Positions 27,277 to 40,635 of a stretch of 64,000 nucleotides of DNA are shown here, piece after piece. The stretch comes from Xanthomonas bonasiae (GTDB taxonomy: Bacteria; Pseudomonadota; Gammaproteobacteria; Xanthomonadales; Xanthomonadaceae): assembly GCF_017163705.1 (NCBI RefSeq), contig NZ_JAFIWB010000022.1:1-64000 (forward strand), written 5' to 3'. The translations under genes were made by a program, and so were the position numbers. Within the stretch, counting starts at the first letter, position 1. The number at the start of each line of letters is the position of its first letter. A model generated the notes under the pieces. The model did no database searches. It saw only the letters and a list, made by a program, of their open reading frames with translations, and had not been told where the DNA came from.

Positions 27277-28167
27277 TCAGTCGGCGAGCGTCTCGCGGAC
27301 CGCGACCGCCACCGCCTTCAGCGCCGCGTCGCGCGCATCGCTGTCGACCTTGGCACCGTTGAGGTAGGCGGTCAGCAGCAACGGCGCCCGCCCGCCCGGC
27401 GGCCATACGATGGCGATGTCGTTGCGGGTGTCGGTGCCGTTGCTGCCGGTCTTGTCGCCGATCTTCCAGCCGCGCGGCAGGCCGGCGCGCAGGCAATCGT
27501 CGCCGGTGCGGTTGTCGAGCATCCAATCGGTCAGGCGCTTGCGCGAGGCCGGTTGCAATGCATCGCCGAGCAACAGCGTGCGCATGGTCGTGGCCGTCGC
27601 CGCCGGCGTGGTGGTATCGCGTGGATCGCCCACGGCGAACTGGTTCATCTCCGGCTCGTGGCGGTCGCTGCGGGTCACCGGATCGCCGAGCCCGCGCAGG
27701 AAGCGGGTCAGCCCCGGCGGGTCGCCGACCAGCGGGAACAGCAGATTGGCCGCCGGGTTGTCGCTGTAGATCATCGTCGCCCGGCACAGCTCGGCCACGC
27801 TGAGCGTGCCGCCGACATGGCGCTCGGTCACCGGCGCATGCGACACCATGTCCGCGGCGCGGATGTCCAGCCGCTGCTCCAGGCTCAGTTCGCCGCGATC
27901 GACCCGCTGCAGCACCGCGGCCGCCAATACAAATTTGAAGGTGCTGCACATCGGGAAGCGTTCGTCCAGGCGCTGCCCGCCCAACATCCTGCCGCTACCG
28001 TCGAGCAGCGCCACGCCCAACCGCCCGGCCGTGCGGCGCTCGATCTCGGCGAGCCGCTGCGCCAGCGTCCGCGCCTTGCCCGGCGGCACTTTCGCATCCA
28101 CCGTCGCCACCGCCAGCGCTGCCGCCGCCAGCCCCATGCCCTGCAGGAATCGTCGCCTCGCCAGCAT
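27277..28167 (-). CDS. Class A beta-lactamase, Tat-exported
   Basis: A 296-residue serine beta-lactamase. The ATG at 28167 follows a strong GGAGGTGG ribosome-binding site. The signal is twin-arginine (MLARRRFLQGMG then AAAALAVATVDA). All catalytic motifs are present: S75-T-F-K78, S135-D-N137, E171 in EPEMN and K239-T-G. A cysteine directly before the nucleophile (CSTFK) recalls CTX-M and other chromosomal Xanthomonadaceae enzymes. The second cysteine that makes a disulfide in KPC-type carbapenemases is absent (KTGSNG). It is divergent from an AmpR-like gene, so it is probably inducible by beta-lactams through cell-wall fragments. Confidence 0.93.
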   Translation of the reverse strand: MLARRRFLQGMGLAAAALAVATVDAKVPPGKARTLAQRLAEIERRTAGRLGVALLDGSGRMLGGQRLDERFPMCSTFKFVLAAAVLQRVDRGELSLEQRLDIRAADMVSHAPVTERHVGGTLSVAELCRATMIYSDNPAANLLFPLVGDPPGLTRFLRGLGDPVTRSDRHEPEMNQFAVGDPRDTTTPAATATTMRTLLLGDALQPASRKRLTDWMLDNRTGDDCLRAGLPRGWKIGDKTGSNGTDTRNDIAIVWPPGGRAPLLLTAYLNGAKVDSDARDAALKAVAVAVRETLAD

Positions 28168-28225
28168 CGTCCACCTCCGTCGGAAGACCCGATCATGCGC
28201 AGCTTGACCGCGGCCCACCAGCGAG

Positions 28226-28253
28226 GTTATTCAATCGCAATCATGAAAATAAC
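28226..28253. promoter_or_regulatory. Probable AmpR operator in the bla-ampR gap
   Basis: GTTATT (28226-28231) and AATAAC (28248-28253) form a perfect inverted repeat separated by 16 bases, with an inner TTCA/TGAA pair. It sits in the only AT-rich part of the 98-base divergent gap, as expected for a LysR-type operator controlling both genes. Confidence 0.6.
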
Positions 28254-28265
28254 TAATGGCGCACG

Positions 28266-29129
28266 ATGATCCGCCCGCAGCTGCCATTGAACGCCCTGCG
28301 CGCCTTCGAAGCCGCCGCACGGCACCAGAACCTGACCCGCGCGGCCGCCGAGCTGTGCGTGACCCAGGCCGCGCTCAGCCACCAGATCAAGCAACTGGAA
28401 GCGCGCCTGGGCGTGGTCCTGTTCCAGCGATTGCCGCGCGGCGTGGCCCTGACCGACGAAGGCCAGCGCCTGCATCCGGTGCTGACCGAGGCCTTCGACC
28501 GCATCGCCGCCACCCTGCAGCGCTTCGCCGGCGGCCGCTACCGCGAGACGCTGAGCATCGGCGTGGTCGGCACCTTCGCGGTGGGCTGGCTGCTGCCGCG
28601 GCTGGACGCCTTCCACGCCGCGCATGCGGACATCGAACTGCGCGTGCACACCCACAACAACCGGGTCGATCTGGCCGGCGAAGGCCTGGACCTGGCGATC
28701 CGCTTCGGCGACGGCGACTGGCAGGGCCAGTCCGCCACGCCGATCCTGGACGCGCCGTTCGCGCCGGTGTGCGCGCCGGTGCTGGCGCGGTCGCTGCGCG
28801 TGCCGGCCGACCTGGGCGGCGTGCCGCTGCTGCGCTCCTACCGGCTGGACGAATGGGCGCGCTGGCTGCAGGCGGCCGGCGCGCCGGAAGTGGTCGCCAG
28901 CGGGCCGATCTGCGACTCGTCGCTGACCCTGGCCAGCGCCGCGGCGGCGGGCGCCGGCGTGGCCTTGCTGCCGCTGCGCCTGTTCGCCCAGGACCTGGAC
29001 GCCGGGCGCCTGCTCGCGCCGTTCCCGACCCGCATCGACGCCGGCCGCTACTGGCTCACTCGGCTGCGCTCGCGCGCGGAAAACGACGCCAGCCGCCGCC
29101 TGCGCGAATGGCTGCTGGCCGAGCGATGA
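28266..29129 (+). CDS. ampR: LysR-family beta-lactamase regulator AmpR
   Basis: The 287-residue protein begins MIRPQLPLNALRAFEAAARH, followed by LTRAAAELCVTQAALSHQIK, the AmpR-type helix-turn-helix (about residues 22-42). The effector domain contains GVVGTFAVGWLLPRL, LRVHTHNNRVDLAGEGLDLA and CAPVLARSL. These are close to AmpR of bla/ampC loci. It is transcribed divergently from the class A beta-lactamase. AmpR senses muropeptides and switches the promoter between repression and activation. Its start is 98 bases from the bla start. Confidence 0.92.
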   Translation: MIRPQLPLNALRAFEAAARHQNLTRAAAELCVTQAALSHQIKQLEARLGVVLFQRLPRGVALTDEGQRLHPVLTEAFDRIAATLQRFAGGRYRETLSIGVVGTFAVGWLLPRLDAFHAAHADIELRVHTHNNRVDLAGEGLDLAIRFGDGDWQGQSATPILDAPFAPVCAPVLARSLRVPADLGGVPLLRSYRLDEWARWLQAAGAPEVVASGPICDSSLTLASAAAAGAGVALLPLRLFAQDLDAGRLLAPFPTRIDAGRYWLTRLRSRAENDASRRLREWLLAER

Positions 29130-29362
29130 CAGACGGCGCGCGGCGCATCGGCTAGTCGCTGTCGACGCCGGCCCGCATGATCGAGCCGGACACGCCACAG
29201 CCCCACCAGCGCACTCCGACAGCAGCGCGACCGGGCACCACAGGCCAGGTGAAGAATTTGTGCACTGCCGCTTGGCGGCCGCCCGAATGCCGAACTATGA
29301 TCATGGTCGCAGTTGCAATGTGCGCCAGGGGAAGGCGATCACGTTCCTGGGGGGAACACGCA

Positions 29363-29653
29363 ATGAACCGTTTCGTCATGGCCGCTCGTCCGGCTCTGGT
29401 TTCTCGCGACATCGTCCTGGCCGCCGCGCTGGCCTGCCTGTGCGTATTGCACCTGGCCTATTTCCTGCGCAGCGGCGCGAGCGAATGGCACTGGGCGCTG
29501 AGTGCGGCCGGGCTGGCCTTGATGGGGATCAAGGCCGGCTTGCGGCCGACGCCGACGGCACGCCCGTCGCTGCGCGGCCTGCGCTCGCGTACGCCGCTGG
29601 ACTGGGCCGCCATCGCCGGCGGCCTGCTGGTCGTGGCCAGCGCCGCCGCCTGA
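29363..29653 (+). CDS. Small three-helix membrane protein, unknown
   Basis: A 96-residue protein starting MNRFVMAARPALVSRDIVLA. The ATG at 29363 is preceded by a purine-rich GGGGGGAAC. Three hydrophobic stretches (about 19-37, 45-63 and 79-96) predict an inner-membrane protein. A basic/proline loop (TPTARPSLRGLRSR) separates helices 2 and 3. No family was recognised. It stands alone between ampR and a convergent YcxB-like gene. Confidence 0.6.
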   Translation: MNRFVMAARPALVSRDIVLAAALACLCVLHLAYFLRSGASEWHWALSAAGLALMGIKAGLRPTPTARPSLRGLRSRTPLDWAAIAGGLLVVASAAA

Positions 29654-29809
29654 GCGCGTCCGCAGCACGCCGGCACGGTGCCGGCAAGCGCGCAGCGGGC
29701 GCTTGGCGTTTTGGCCAGACGCTCTGACCATGCCGCCGGCGGTCGTCATGCATCTGCCGCCATGCGGCATCGCCGTTCGTGTCCGCCTCAGGCGCATGCC
29801 TCACGGTCG

Positions 29810-30319
29810 CTATACCGCGCGCGGAGCGCCGGTTCCCACCCGCGATGCCAGCTTCCGGAACGCCTCGCGCTGGGCGGCATCGACGAACCAGGAGGTGGGC
29901 ACCATGTCGAACAACATGTCGTTGTGATACAGCAGCAGCACCTGCGGATTCTCGCGATAGCGGATGAAATCGGCCCAGGGACGGCGCGCGTGCCCGCCCG
30001 ACCAGGTAACCTCAAGACCGTTCTCGTCCCAGGCATAGGTGATGGCATGCCGCAGCGCCGCCTGTTGCGCATGCAGGCGCCGCAGCTTGCGCGGCAGTTT
30101 CCACCCGTACAGCAAGGCCAGGCCGATCAGGCCACCGCCACCGATGCCGCCCAGCAGGCCGCCTACGATGCAGACAGCATCGCTGGTGCCGACCATCACG
30201 AGCGGCACTCCAACCAACAACAGCGTCGCCGACAGCACCAGCGCACGCCGTAGCGGGCGCCGTTGGTGCAGGCGTTGCGCGGCAAGATAGTCGTCCAGGC
30301 TGATGACGCCACTGATCAT
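29810..30319 (-). CDS. YcxB-like membrane protein
   Basis: A 169-residue protein from the ATG at 30319 (MISGVISLDDYLAAQRLHQR). Two membrane helices lie at about 28-47 and 52-72. The C-terminal domain has the YcxB-like pattern: ITYAWDENGLEVTW, then PWADFIRYRENPQVLLLYHN, then a final FVDAAQREAFRKLASR. Such proteins are widespread and uncharacterised. The frame continues 27 codons upstream, but the family pattern starts at this ATG. Confidence 0.7.
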   Translation of the reverse strand: MISGVISLDDYLAAQRLHQRRPLRRALVLSATLLLVGVPLVMVGTSDAVCIVGGLLGGIGGGGLIGLALLYGWKLPRKLRRLHAQQAALRHAITYAWDENGLEVTWSGGHARRPWADFIRYRENPQVLLLYHNDMLFDMVPTSWFVDAAQREAFRKLASRVGTGAPRAV

Positions 30320-30439
30320 GCTCGGCTGGCCTCGTTCGCTTGTGTCGTTTGCACAAGCGTATCGGCGTGCGCATGAACGGGCATGCGCACGCGGCACCAC
30401 AACGGACTGCGCCAGCGATCGCGCCGCAAGCGCAACGGG

Positions 30440-32296
<1,857 letters not shown>

Positions 32297-32578
32297 GGGA
32301 AGGGGGGCACTCGACGTTCGAGGCGGCAGTGTATCCGCTTCGTCCCGGATGGCCCACCCCGGATCCGGGCCGCGGCCGGCCATCGGCCCCCGCCGCGCGG
32401 GCCTCGGACCGGACCCGTCCGCCACCCGGCAACTGGATCCAATACCGTTTTTGTATACGCGGCCAGATGAAAAAAATATTTCAATCGGGGCGATTCATCG
32501 CTGCACTGCAGCATGCCGCGCCTGCCCTCAGGGCACTCAGACCCACGCCATTCCCCCAGCCACTGGAGTCTCCGTACG

Positions 32579-34969
32579 ATGAAGCACCGCCCGCTCCCCC
32601 TGGCCAGCGCCATCCTGCTCGCCCTCGCCTCCGGCACCAGCTTCGCCCAGCAAGACCAGGCCCCCAATACCCTGGACAACATCATCGTCACCGGCACCCG
32701 CATCGCCGACCGCACGGTGGCCGAGTCGCAATCGCCGATCGACATCATCGGCCCCGAATCGCTGCAGGCGACCGGCGCCAGCGACCTGGGCAGCGCCCTG
32801 GGCAAGCTGCTGCCGTCGCTGAACTTCCCGCGCCCGGCGATCAACGACGGCAACGATGCGCTGCGCCCGGCGACCCTGCGCGGCCTGTCCCCGGACGCGG
32901 TGCTGGTGCTGGTGGACGGCAAGCGCTACCACACCACCTCGCTGGTCAACTACAACCCGTCGGTCGGCCGCGGCTCGGCGCCAGCCGATCTCAATTCGAT
33001 CCCGATGTCGGCAATCGCGCGCATCGAGGTGCTGCGCGACGGCGCCTCCGCGCAGTACGGCTCCGATGCGATCGCCGGGGTGATCAACATCGTGCTCAAG
33101 CACGGCGCCAAACCCGGCAGCAACAGCGTCTCGGTCAACGGCGGCATCATGGACAAGGGCGACGGCGCGCAGAACGGCGTGGACGGCTCGTACGGGCTGG
33201 CCTTCGGCGGCGCGAACGACGGCGAAGCGCCCGGCTGGGTGCGGCTGTCCTGGAACTACCAGAACGCGATGAACACCAACCGCGCCGAGAACGCCGACAA
33301 GGCCACCACCCTGGCCGGCGCCGACAATCCCAGCGGCATTCCGTACCAGCGTTACGGCGACCCCGCGGTCAAGACCTACCAGGGCCTGCTCAGCTTCGGC
33401 TATGCGCTGACCCCGCGCATCGACCTGTACGGCTACGCCAACTTCAGCCGCCGCGAGGTGGTGTCCAACGGCTACTACCGCGCCTGGGACAACAGCGACC
33501 GCAACGTGCAAGCGATCTACCCCAACGGCTTCCTGCCGCAGATCTACAACCCGTCCAACGACCGCGCCGCGGTGCTGGGCCTCAAGGGCAGCACCGACAG
33601 CGACTGGACCTGGGACGTCTCCGCCGACTACGGCGAGAACGACGTGACCTTCAACCTGCTCAACACCATCAACACCAATCTGTACTGGACCACCGGCGCG
33701 TCGCCCACCCGCTTCAATGCCGGCGGCTTTCGCAACCGGCAGGGCGTGCTCAATGCGGACTTCAGCAAGTCCTTCGACTGGGGCCTGGCCTATCCGGTCA
33801 ACCTCGCCTTCGGCGCCGAATACCGGCAGGACAAGTACGCGGTCAACGCCGGCTCGCCGGATTCGTACTTCTTCGATCCGACCACGATCAATCCGGACAC
33901 CGGCAGCGCCTATCCGGGCGGCTCGCAGGTGTTCCCGGGCCTGTCGCCGGCGGTGGCCGGCGACTTCGAGCGGCACAGCAAGGCGGTCTATGCCGACCTG
34001 GAGGCCGACCTGACCGAGAAACTCTCCGGCGGCCTGGCCGCGCGCTACGAGGACTACAGCGATGCCGGCTCCACCCGCTCCGGCAAGCTGTCGGCGCGCT
34101 ACCAGCTCAGCGACGCCTTCGCCCTGCGCGGCACCGTCTCCAATGGCTTCCGCGCGCCCTCGCTGGCGCAGCAGAACTACGCCTCGGTGGTGACCCTGCT
34201 GCAGAACGGGCAACTGACCCAGATCGGCACCTACCGCACCTCCGACCCGGTGGCCATCGCGCTCGGCGCCAAACCGCTGACCCCGGAAAAATCCAGCAAC
34301 TACAGCGTCGGCGCGGTGTGGCAGGCCGGCACCGACTTCAGCTCCACCCTGGACCTGTACCAGATCCGCATCTGGGACCAGATCCTGTATTCGGACCAGC
34401 TGTCGCTGGATGTGCCGATTGGGCAGGTCACCGCGGTGCAGTTCTTCGTCAACGGCGCGACCACCCGTACCCGCGGCGTCGACTGGGTGAGCAACTATCT
34501 GCTCGATCTGGACCAGGCCGGCAGGCTCAACCTGAGCCTCAGCGCCAACTACAACAAGACCGAGATCCTGGAGGTCTCCGATCCCAACTTCCGGCGCGCC
34601 AGCCAGGGCCTGCTGACCGACGCCACCCCGCGCACCAAGTACGTTCTCAGCGCCGACTGGACCCGCGCCGGCTGGAGCGTGCGTGGCGACGCCACCCGCT
34701 ACGGCGCGGTCACCCGCCGCGGCGACAACGCCGACGGCAGCCAGGATCAGACCTTCGCCGCGCGCTGGCTGTTGAACGTGTCCACCAGCTACACCTGGCG
34801 CGACCTCACCTTCAGCGTGGGCGCGGACAACCTCACCAACCAGTACCCGACCCGGTCGGCACCGAACAACATCTACGAGGACCGCCCCAGCGGCCTGCAG
34901 TACTCGTCGCTGTCTCCGTTAGGCTTCAACGGCCGCTACTGGTTCGGCCGGGTGAGCTACCGCTTCTAG
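32579..34969 (+). CDS. TonB-dependent receptor, tandem copy 1
   Basis: A 796-residue receptor with signal peptide MKHRPLPLASAILLALASG up to SFAQ. The plug domain contains [51 protein letters not shown] and [20 protein letters not shown]. The barrel ends FNGRYWFGRVSYRF with a terminal aromatic residue. The plug is strongly similar to the two downstream receptors, and the extracellular loops differ. It belongs to the vitamin B12/catecholate-like TonB receptor group seen in multiple copies in Xanthomonas. No enzyme, regulator or transporter partner is adjacent, so the substrate is unknown. Confidence 0.92.
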   Translation: MKHRPLPLASAILLALASGTSFAQQDQAPNTLDNIIVTGTRIADRTVAESQSPIDIIGPESLQATGASDLGSALGKLLPSLNFPRPAINDGNDALRPATLRGLSPDAVLVLVDGKRYHTTSLVNYNPSVGRGSAPADLNSIPMSAIARIEVLRDGASAQYGSDAIAGVINIVLKHGAKPGSNSVSVNGGIMDKGDGAQNGVDGSYGLAFGGANDGEAPGWVRLSWNYQNAMNTNRAENADKATTLAGADNPSGIPYQRYGDPAVKTYQGLLSFGYALTPRIDLYGYANFSRREVVSNGYYRAWDNSDRNVQAIYPNGFLPQIYNPSNDRAAVLGLKGSTDSDWTWDVSADYGENDVTFNLLNTINTNLYWTTGASPTRFNAGGFRNRQGVLNADFSKSFDWGLAYPVNLAFGAEYRQDKYAVNAGSPDSYFFDPTTINPDTGSAYPGGSQVFPGLSPAVAGDFERHSKAVYADLEADLTEKLSGGLAARYEDYSDAGSTRSGKLSARYQLSDAFALRGTVSNGFRAPSLAQQNYASVVTLLQNGQLTQIGTYRTSDPVAIALGAKPLTPEKSSNYSVGAVWQAGTDFSSTLDLYQIRIWDQILYSDQLSLDVPIGQVTAVQFFVNGATTRTRGVDWVSNYLLDLDQAGRLNLSLSANYNKTEILEVSDPNFRRASQGLLTDATPRTKYVLSADWTRAGWSVRGDATRYGAVTRRGDNADGSQDQTFAARWLLNVSTSYTWRDLTFSVGADNLTNQYPTRSAPNNIYEDRPSGLQYSSLSPLGFNGRYWFGRVSYRF

Positions 34970-35006
34970 GGCAACCTCCAGGCCAGCCTTACTGCCACAC
35001 CCGGCA

Positions 35007-35039
35007 CAGGCCGCTCCGCCGCAGGGCGCGGGCGGCCTG
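35007..35039 (+). terminator. Hairpin after receptor copy 1
   Basis: CAGGCCGC (35007-35014) pairs with GCGGCCTG (35032-35039) over a 17-base loop. There is no T-run, so it is a weak terminator candidate or only an RNA-stabilising structure. Confidence 0.3.
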
Positions 35040-35215
35040 CGCCATTGGGGCGAGCCGCCATTTCACTTAGAACCGAAAGGCATAAGAACATGCTGCGGCA
35101 TGCTGCACTGCCGCGCGATTGTTAAATAATAATAACGATCCCTGGGGCAGGCCCGCATGGCCGGCGTCGCACAGCGACCGCCCCCTTTGCCGTTTCGGCA
35201 TCCGCTGGAGTTTCC

Positions 35216-37606
35216 ATGAACCGTCCGTTGTCCCTGTTGGCGAGCGCCGTGCTCGCCGCCCTCGCCGCCCCTCCGGTGCTGGCGCAGACCACCACCACCA
35301 CCGACACCCCGAGCACGCTCGACACCGTCATCGTCACCGGCACCCGGGTCAGCGACCGCACCGTGGCCGAGTCGCAGTCGCCGATCGACATCATCAGCAC
35401 CGAAGCGCTGCAGTCCACCGGCACCTCCGAGCTGGCCACCGCGCTGTCGCGCGTGCTGCCCTCGCTGAACTTCCCGCGCCCGGCGCTGACCGACGGCACC
35501 AGCGGCATCCGCCCGGCGCAGCTGCGCGGGCTGTCGCCGGACCAGGTGCTGGTGCTGGTCAACGGCAAGCGCCGCCACACCTCCGCACAGATCAACGTCA
35601 ACGGCAGCATCGGCCGCGGCGCCTCGGCGGTGGACATCAACGCGATCCCGATCGCGGCGATCGAGCGCGTGGAAGTGCTGCGCGACGGCGCCTCGGCGCA
35701 GTACGGCTCCGACGCCATCGCCGGGGTCATCAACATCGTGCTGAAGGGCTCGGGCAGCGGCGGCAGCCTGGCGATCGACCACGGCCAGTACTCGGCCGGC
35801 GACGGCGCCAAGTCGCAGCTCTCCGGCGATACCGGGGTCAGCTTCGGCGACGGACGCGGCAGCCTGCATGTGGCCGGGCAGATCAGTCAGCAGGACGAAA
35901 CCAACCGCGCCGGTCCCTACCGGGGCACCGCGCCGAACACCGGCAACTATCCGGGCATCGGCGAGACCACTTTCGTCTACGGCGACCCGCAGGTCGATGC
36001 GACCGCGGTCTCGGCCAACGGCGAGTTCCGTTTCAGCGACCGCGTCACCGGCTACGCCACCGCCATCGCCAGCAACCGCGACATCACCTCGTTCGCGTTC
36101 TACCGCTCGCGCAACCATAACGGGCAGAGCGCGCTGCTGGCGCAGACCTATCCCGACGGCTACGTGCCGGAGATCGAGCAGTACTCCAAGGACCGCTCGC
36201 TGGTGGCCGGACTCAAGGGAAGCACCGAAGGCGGCTTCGGCTGGGACGTGAGCTACAACTACGGCTACAACAAGATCGACTTCAACACCCGCAACAGCAT
36301 CAACTACAGCCTCGGCACCGACAGCCCGAGCAGCTTCTACGACGGCGCGCTGGAGTACACCCAGAACATCGTCAATGCCGACTTCACCCAGCCGCTGGAA
36401 TGGGGCCTGGCCTATCCGGTGACGCTGTCCTTCGGCGCCGAGTACCGCCAGGAGAAGTGGAACCAGTCGCCGGGCGAACTGGCCTCCTACACCGGCACCA
36501 CCGGCGGCGCGCAGGGCTTCGCCGGCTTCTCGCCGGCCAACGCGGTGCATTCGGACCGCCACAACTACGCCGTCTACGCCGGGCTGGAAGCCGACTTCAC
36601 CGACAAGTTCTCCGCCGGCCTCACCGGCCGCTACGAGGACTACTCGGATTTCGGCAGCAAGAGCTCGGGCAAGCTGTCGGCGCGCTACGCGTTCACCGAC
36701 AAGGTGGCGCTGCGCGGCACCGTGGCCAGCGGCTTCCGCGCCCCGTCGCTGGCGCAGCAGCAATACCAGGCGGTGACCAGCAGCTACATCAACGGCAGCT
36801 TCTTCGAATCGGGCACCTTCCCGGTGGACAGCGCCGTGGCCCAGGCGCTGGGCGCCGCGCCGCTGAAGGCGGAGACCTCGCTGTCCTACAGCCTAGGCCT
36901 GGTGCTGCAGCCGGTGGAGCGCCTGTACGTGACCCTGGACGCGTACCAGATCAAGATCGACGACCGCATCCTGCTGTCCTCCAACCTCAACGACGCCGCC
37001 GTGCTCGCGCAGTTGCAGAGCCTGGGCTATTCCAACGTCACCAGTGTGCGCTACTTCGCCAACGCGGCCGACACCCGCACCCGCGGCGTCGACCTGGTCG
37101 GCACCTACACGATCCCGTTCGCGGCCAGCTCGCTCGACCTCACTGCCAGCTACGGCTACAGCAAGACCGAGATCACCCATGCGGTCGAACAGCCGCAGGC
37201 GCTGGTGGACATCGGCTCGACCCAGACCATCCTGGGCCGCGACGAGATCGGGCGCCTGGAAGACAGCTTCCCGAAGGACAAGATCATCCTCAGCGGCACC
37301 TGGAAGCTGCAGCGCTGGGACTTCAACCTGGCCGCCACCCGCTACGGCGATTTCACCGTACGCAACTCCGCCAGCGCCGCGCGCGACCAGACCTACGATG
37401 CGAGCTGGGTGGTGGACGCCTCGGCCAGCTTCAAGCCCGGCGACAACTGGACGCTGACCCTGGGCGCCGACAACCTGCTCGACCAGTACCCGGACAAGAC
37501 CACCAACCTGGTCAACTCCACCTACGGCATGCTGCCCTACAGCAACTACTCGCCGTACGGATTCAACGGCGCCTACGTGTATGGGCGGATCAACTACCGC
37601 TGGTGA
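35216..37606 (+). CDS. TonB-dependent receptor, tandem copy 2
   Basis: A 796-residue paralogue of its two neighbours. The signal peptide runs MNRPLSLLASAVLAALAA to VLAQ, then a Thr-rich spacer (TTTTDTPS). The plug has [55 protein letters not shown] and [20 protein letters not shown]. The barrel ends FNGAYVYGRINYRW. The ATG follows a CTGGAG ribosome-binding site also seen before copy 1. A 246-base gap with an AT-rich stretch (35122-35145) precedes it, and a strong terminator follows, suggesting its own transcript. Confidence 0.93.
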   Translation: MNRPLSLLASAVLAALAAPPVLAQTTTTTDTPSTLDTVIVTGTRVSDRTVAESQSPIDIISTEALQSTGTSELATALSRVLPSLNFPRPALTDGTSGIRPAQLRGLSPDQVLVLVNGKRRHTSAQINVNGSIGRGASAVDINAIPIAAIERVEVLRDGASAQYGSDAIAGVINIVLKGSGSGGSLAIDHGQYSAGDGAKSQLSGDTGVSFGDGRGSLHVAGQISQQDETNRAGPYRGTAPNTGNYPGIGETTFVYGDPQVDATAVSANGEFRFSDRVTGYATAIASNRDITSFAFYRSRNHNGQSALLAQTYPDGYVPEIEQYSKDRSLVAGLKGSTEGGFGWDVSYNYGYNKIDFNTRNSINYSLGTDSPSSFYDGALEYTQNIVNADFTQPLEWGLAYPVTLSFGAEYRQEKWNQSPGELASYTGTTGGAQGFAGFSPANAVHSDRHNYAVYAGLEADFTDKFSAGLTGRYEDYSDFGSKSSGKLSARYAFTDKVALRGTVASGFRAPSLAQQQYQAVTSSYINGSFFESGTFPVDSAVAQALGAAPLKAETSLSYSLGLVLQPVERLYVTLDAYQIKIDDRILLSSNLNDAAVLAQLQSLGYSNVTSVRYFANAADTRTRGVDLVGTYTIPFAASSLDLTASYGYSKTEITHAVEQPQALVDIGSTQTILGRDEIGRLEDSFPKDKIILSGTWKLQRWDFNLAATRYGDFTVRNSASAARDQTYDASWVVDASASFKPGDNWTLTLGADNLLDQYPDKTTNLVNSTYGMLPYSNYSPYGFNGAYVYGRINYRW

Positions 37607-37658
37607 TCGCCACGGTCGCGTCGCCGCGTGCGGCGCGATCCGTGAACTGGACCACACC

Positions 37659-37692
37659 CGAAAGGCCCCGCAATGCGGGGCCTTTCGTTTTT
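37659..37692 (+). terminator. Terminator after receptor copy 2
   Basis: GAAAGGCCCCGC (37660-37671) pairs perfectly with GCGGGGCCTTTC (37675-37686) over a 3-base loop, followed by GTTTTTG. Confidence 0.88.
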
Positions 37693-37747
37693 GTCTACGA
37701 CCTCGGCAAACGGCGGCATCGATTCTGCCGCAAGTGCCGCAGCGGTC

Positions 37748-37761
37748 GTTGCAAATGCAAC
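37748..37761. promoter_or_regulatory. Operator-like palindrome upstream of receptor copy 3
   Basis: GTTGCA-AA-TGCAAC is an inverted repeat with perfect 6-bp arms. It lies 25 bases before a TTGACA box and 156 bases before the gene. It resembles a binding site for a dimeric repressor or activator; the protein is unknown. Confidence 0.45.
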
Positions 37762-37785
37762 CACGCGCGCGGGTTTAACAGAACA

Positions 37786-37814
37786 TTGACACACCCGACA
37801 TATGCCGGTAACCC
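37786..37814 (+). promoter_or_regulatory. Candidate promoter of receptor copy 3
   Basis: A perfect -35 hexamer TTGACA (37786-37791) is followed after 17 bases by TAACCC (37809-37814), a poor -10. The leader would be about 95 bases. Confidence 0.3.
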
Positions 37815-37916
37815 ATGGCCGCAGCCGCAACATTCGCCATAGGCGCAACACCCGGGAGGGGGTGATGGCGAATGCGGCGGCGCCGACTCTTCCCCCATCC
37901 TGGAGCCGTCCCGCCA

Positions 37917-40304
<2,388 letters not shown>

Positions 40305-40347
40305 TGCGCGCGCGGCGGTGACCGATGCGGCACTCGCCGCCAGACAG

Positions 40348-40375
40348 GAAAAGCCCCGGTTCGCCGGGGCTTTTC
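40348..40375 (+). terminator. Terminator after receptor copy 3
   Basis: GAAAAGCCCCGG (40348-40359) pairs perfectly with CCGGGGCTTTTC (40364-40375) over a TTCG tetraloop. The T-run is inside the 3' arm (40371-40374). Confidence 0.85.
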
Positions 40376-40408
40376 TAGGGTGAGCCACGCGCAGGCCGGC
40401 GATCGCTG

Positions 40409-40439
40409 GTTAATCGGGACGCGACGTCTACCGATTAAC
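40409..40439. promoter_or_regulatory. Operator-like inverted repeat
   Basis: GTTAATCGG (40409-40417) and CCGATTAAC (40431-40439) form a perfect 9-bp inverted repeat with a 13-base spacer. It is about 200 bases upstream of the unknown secreted protein. It lacks a T-run and is AT-rich at its ends, so a protein-binding site is more likely than a terminator. Confidence 0.5.
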
Positions 40440-40588
40440 GTTACCGGGTAGCACGAATCAAGAACTGCAGGAAGTTACTTCTGTAGACAATCAGACAATC
40501 CCCAAACTATCAACGGCATATCGCTGCACGCCGTGTATCTACCGCATATTTGTCAACAGCTGGCCTCTGCGACTCGCGTAAGGTGGAA

Positions 40589-40607
40589 TCGCCTGAACGG
40601 CAGGCGA
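40589..40607 (+). promoter_or_regulatory. Leader hairpin before the secreted protein gene
   Basis: TCGCCTG (40589-40595) pairs with CAGGCGA (40601-40607) over a 5-base loop, ending 28 bases before the ATG and just upstream of the AAGGAA ribosome-binding site. It could affect mRNA stability or translation. Confidence 0.4.
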
Positions 40608-40635
40608 TAGACCCTTAGCAGGGGAAGGAAAAGCT

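Larger units (their letters stand above)
37607..37916. other. Gap between receptor copies 2 and 3
   Basis: These 310 bases hold the copy 2 terminator (37659-37692), a palindrome (37748-37761) and a TTGACA box (37786-37791), and no gene. It is the best-equipped control region of the three receptor genes. Confidence 0.6.
40305..40635. other. Control region of the unknown secreted protein
   Basis: These 331 bases contain the receptor copy 3 terminator, an inverted repeat (40409-40439), an AT-rich tract (about 40440-40560) and a leader hairpin (40589-40607). No gene was seen. The amount of structure for a single 144-residue protein is notable. Confidence 0.55.

Noticed and set aside
29664-29700. 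Terminator after the small membrane protein (GCCGGCAC/GTGCCGGC stem)
   Set aside because: The stem is perfect but short-looped, with no T-run on either strand; not enough to call a terminator.
35120-35145. Fur box before TonB receptor copy 2
   Set aside because: The AT-rich stretch TTAAATAATAATAACGAT resembles Fur sites only in composition and lacks the paired TGATAAT/ATTATCA arms.
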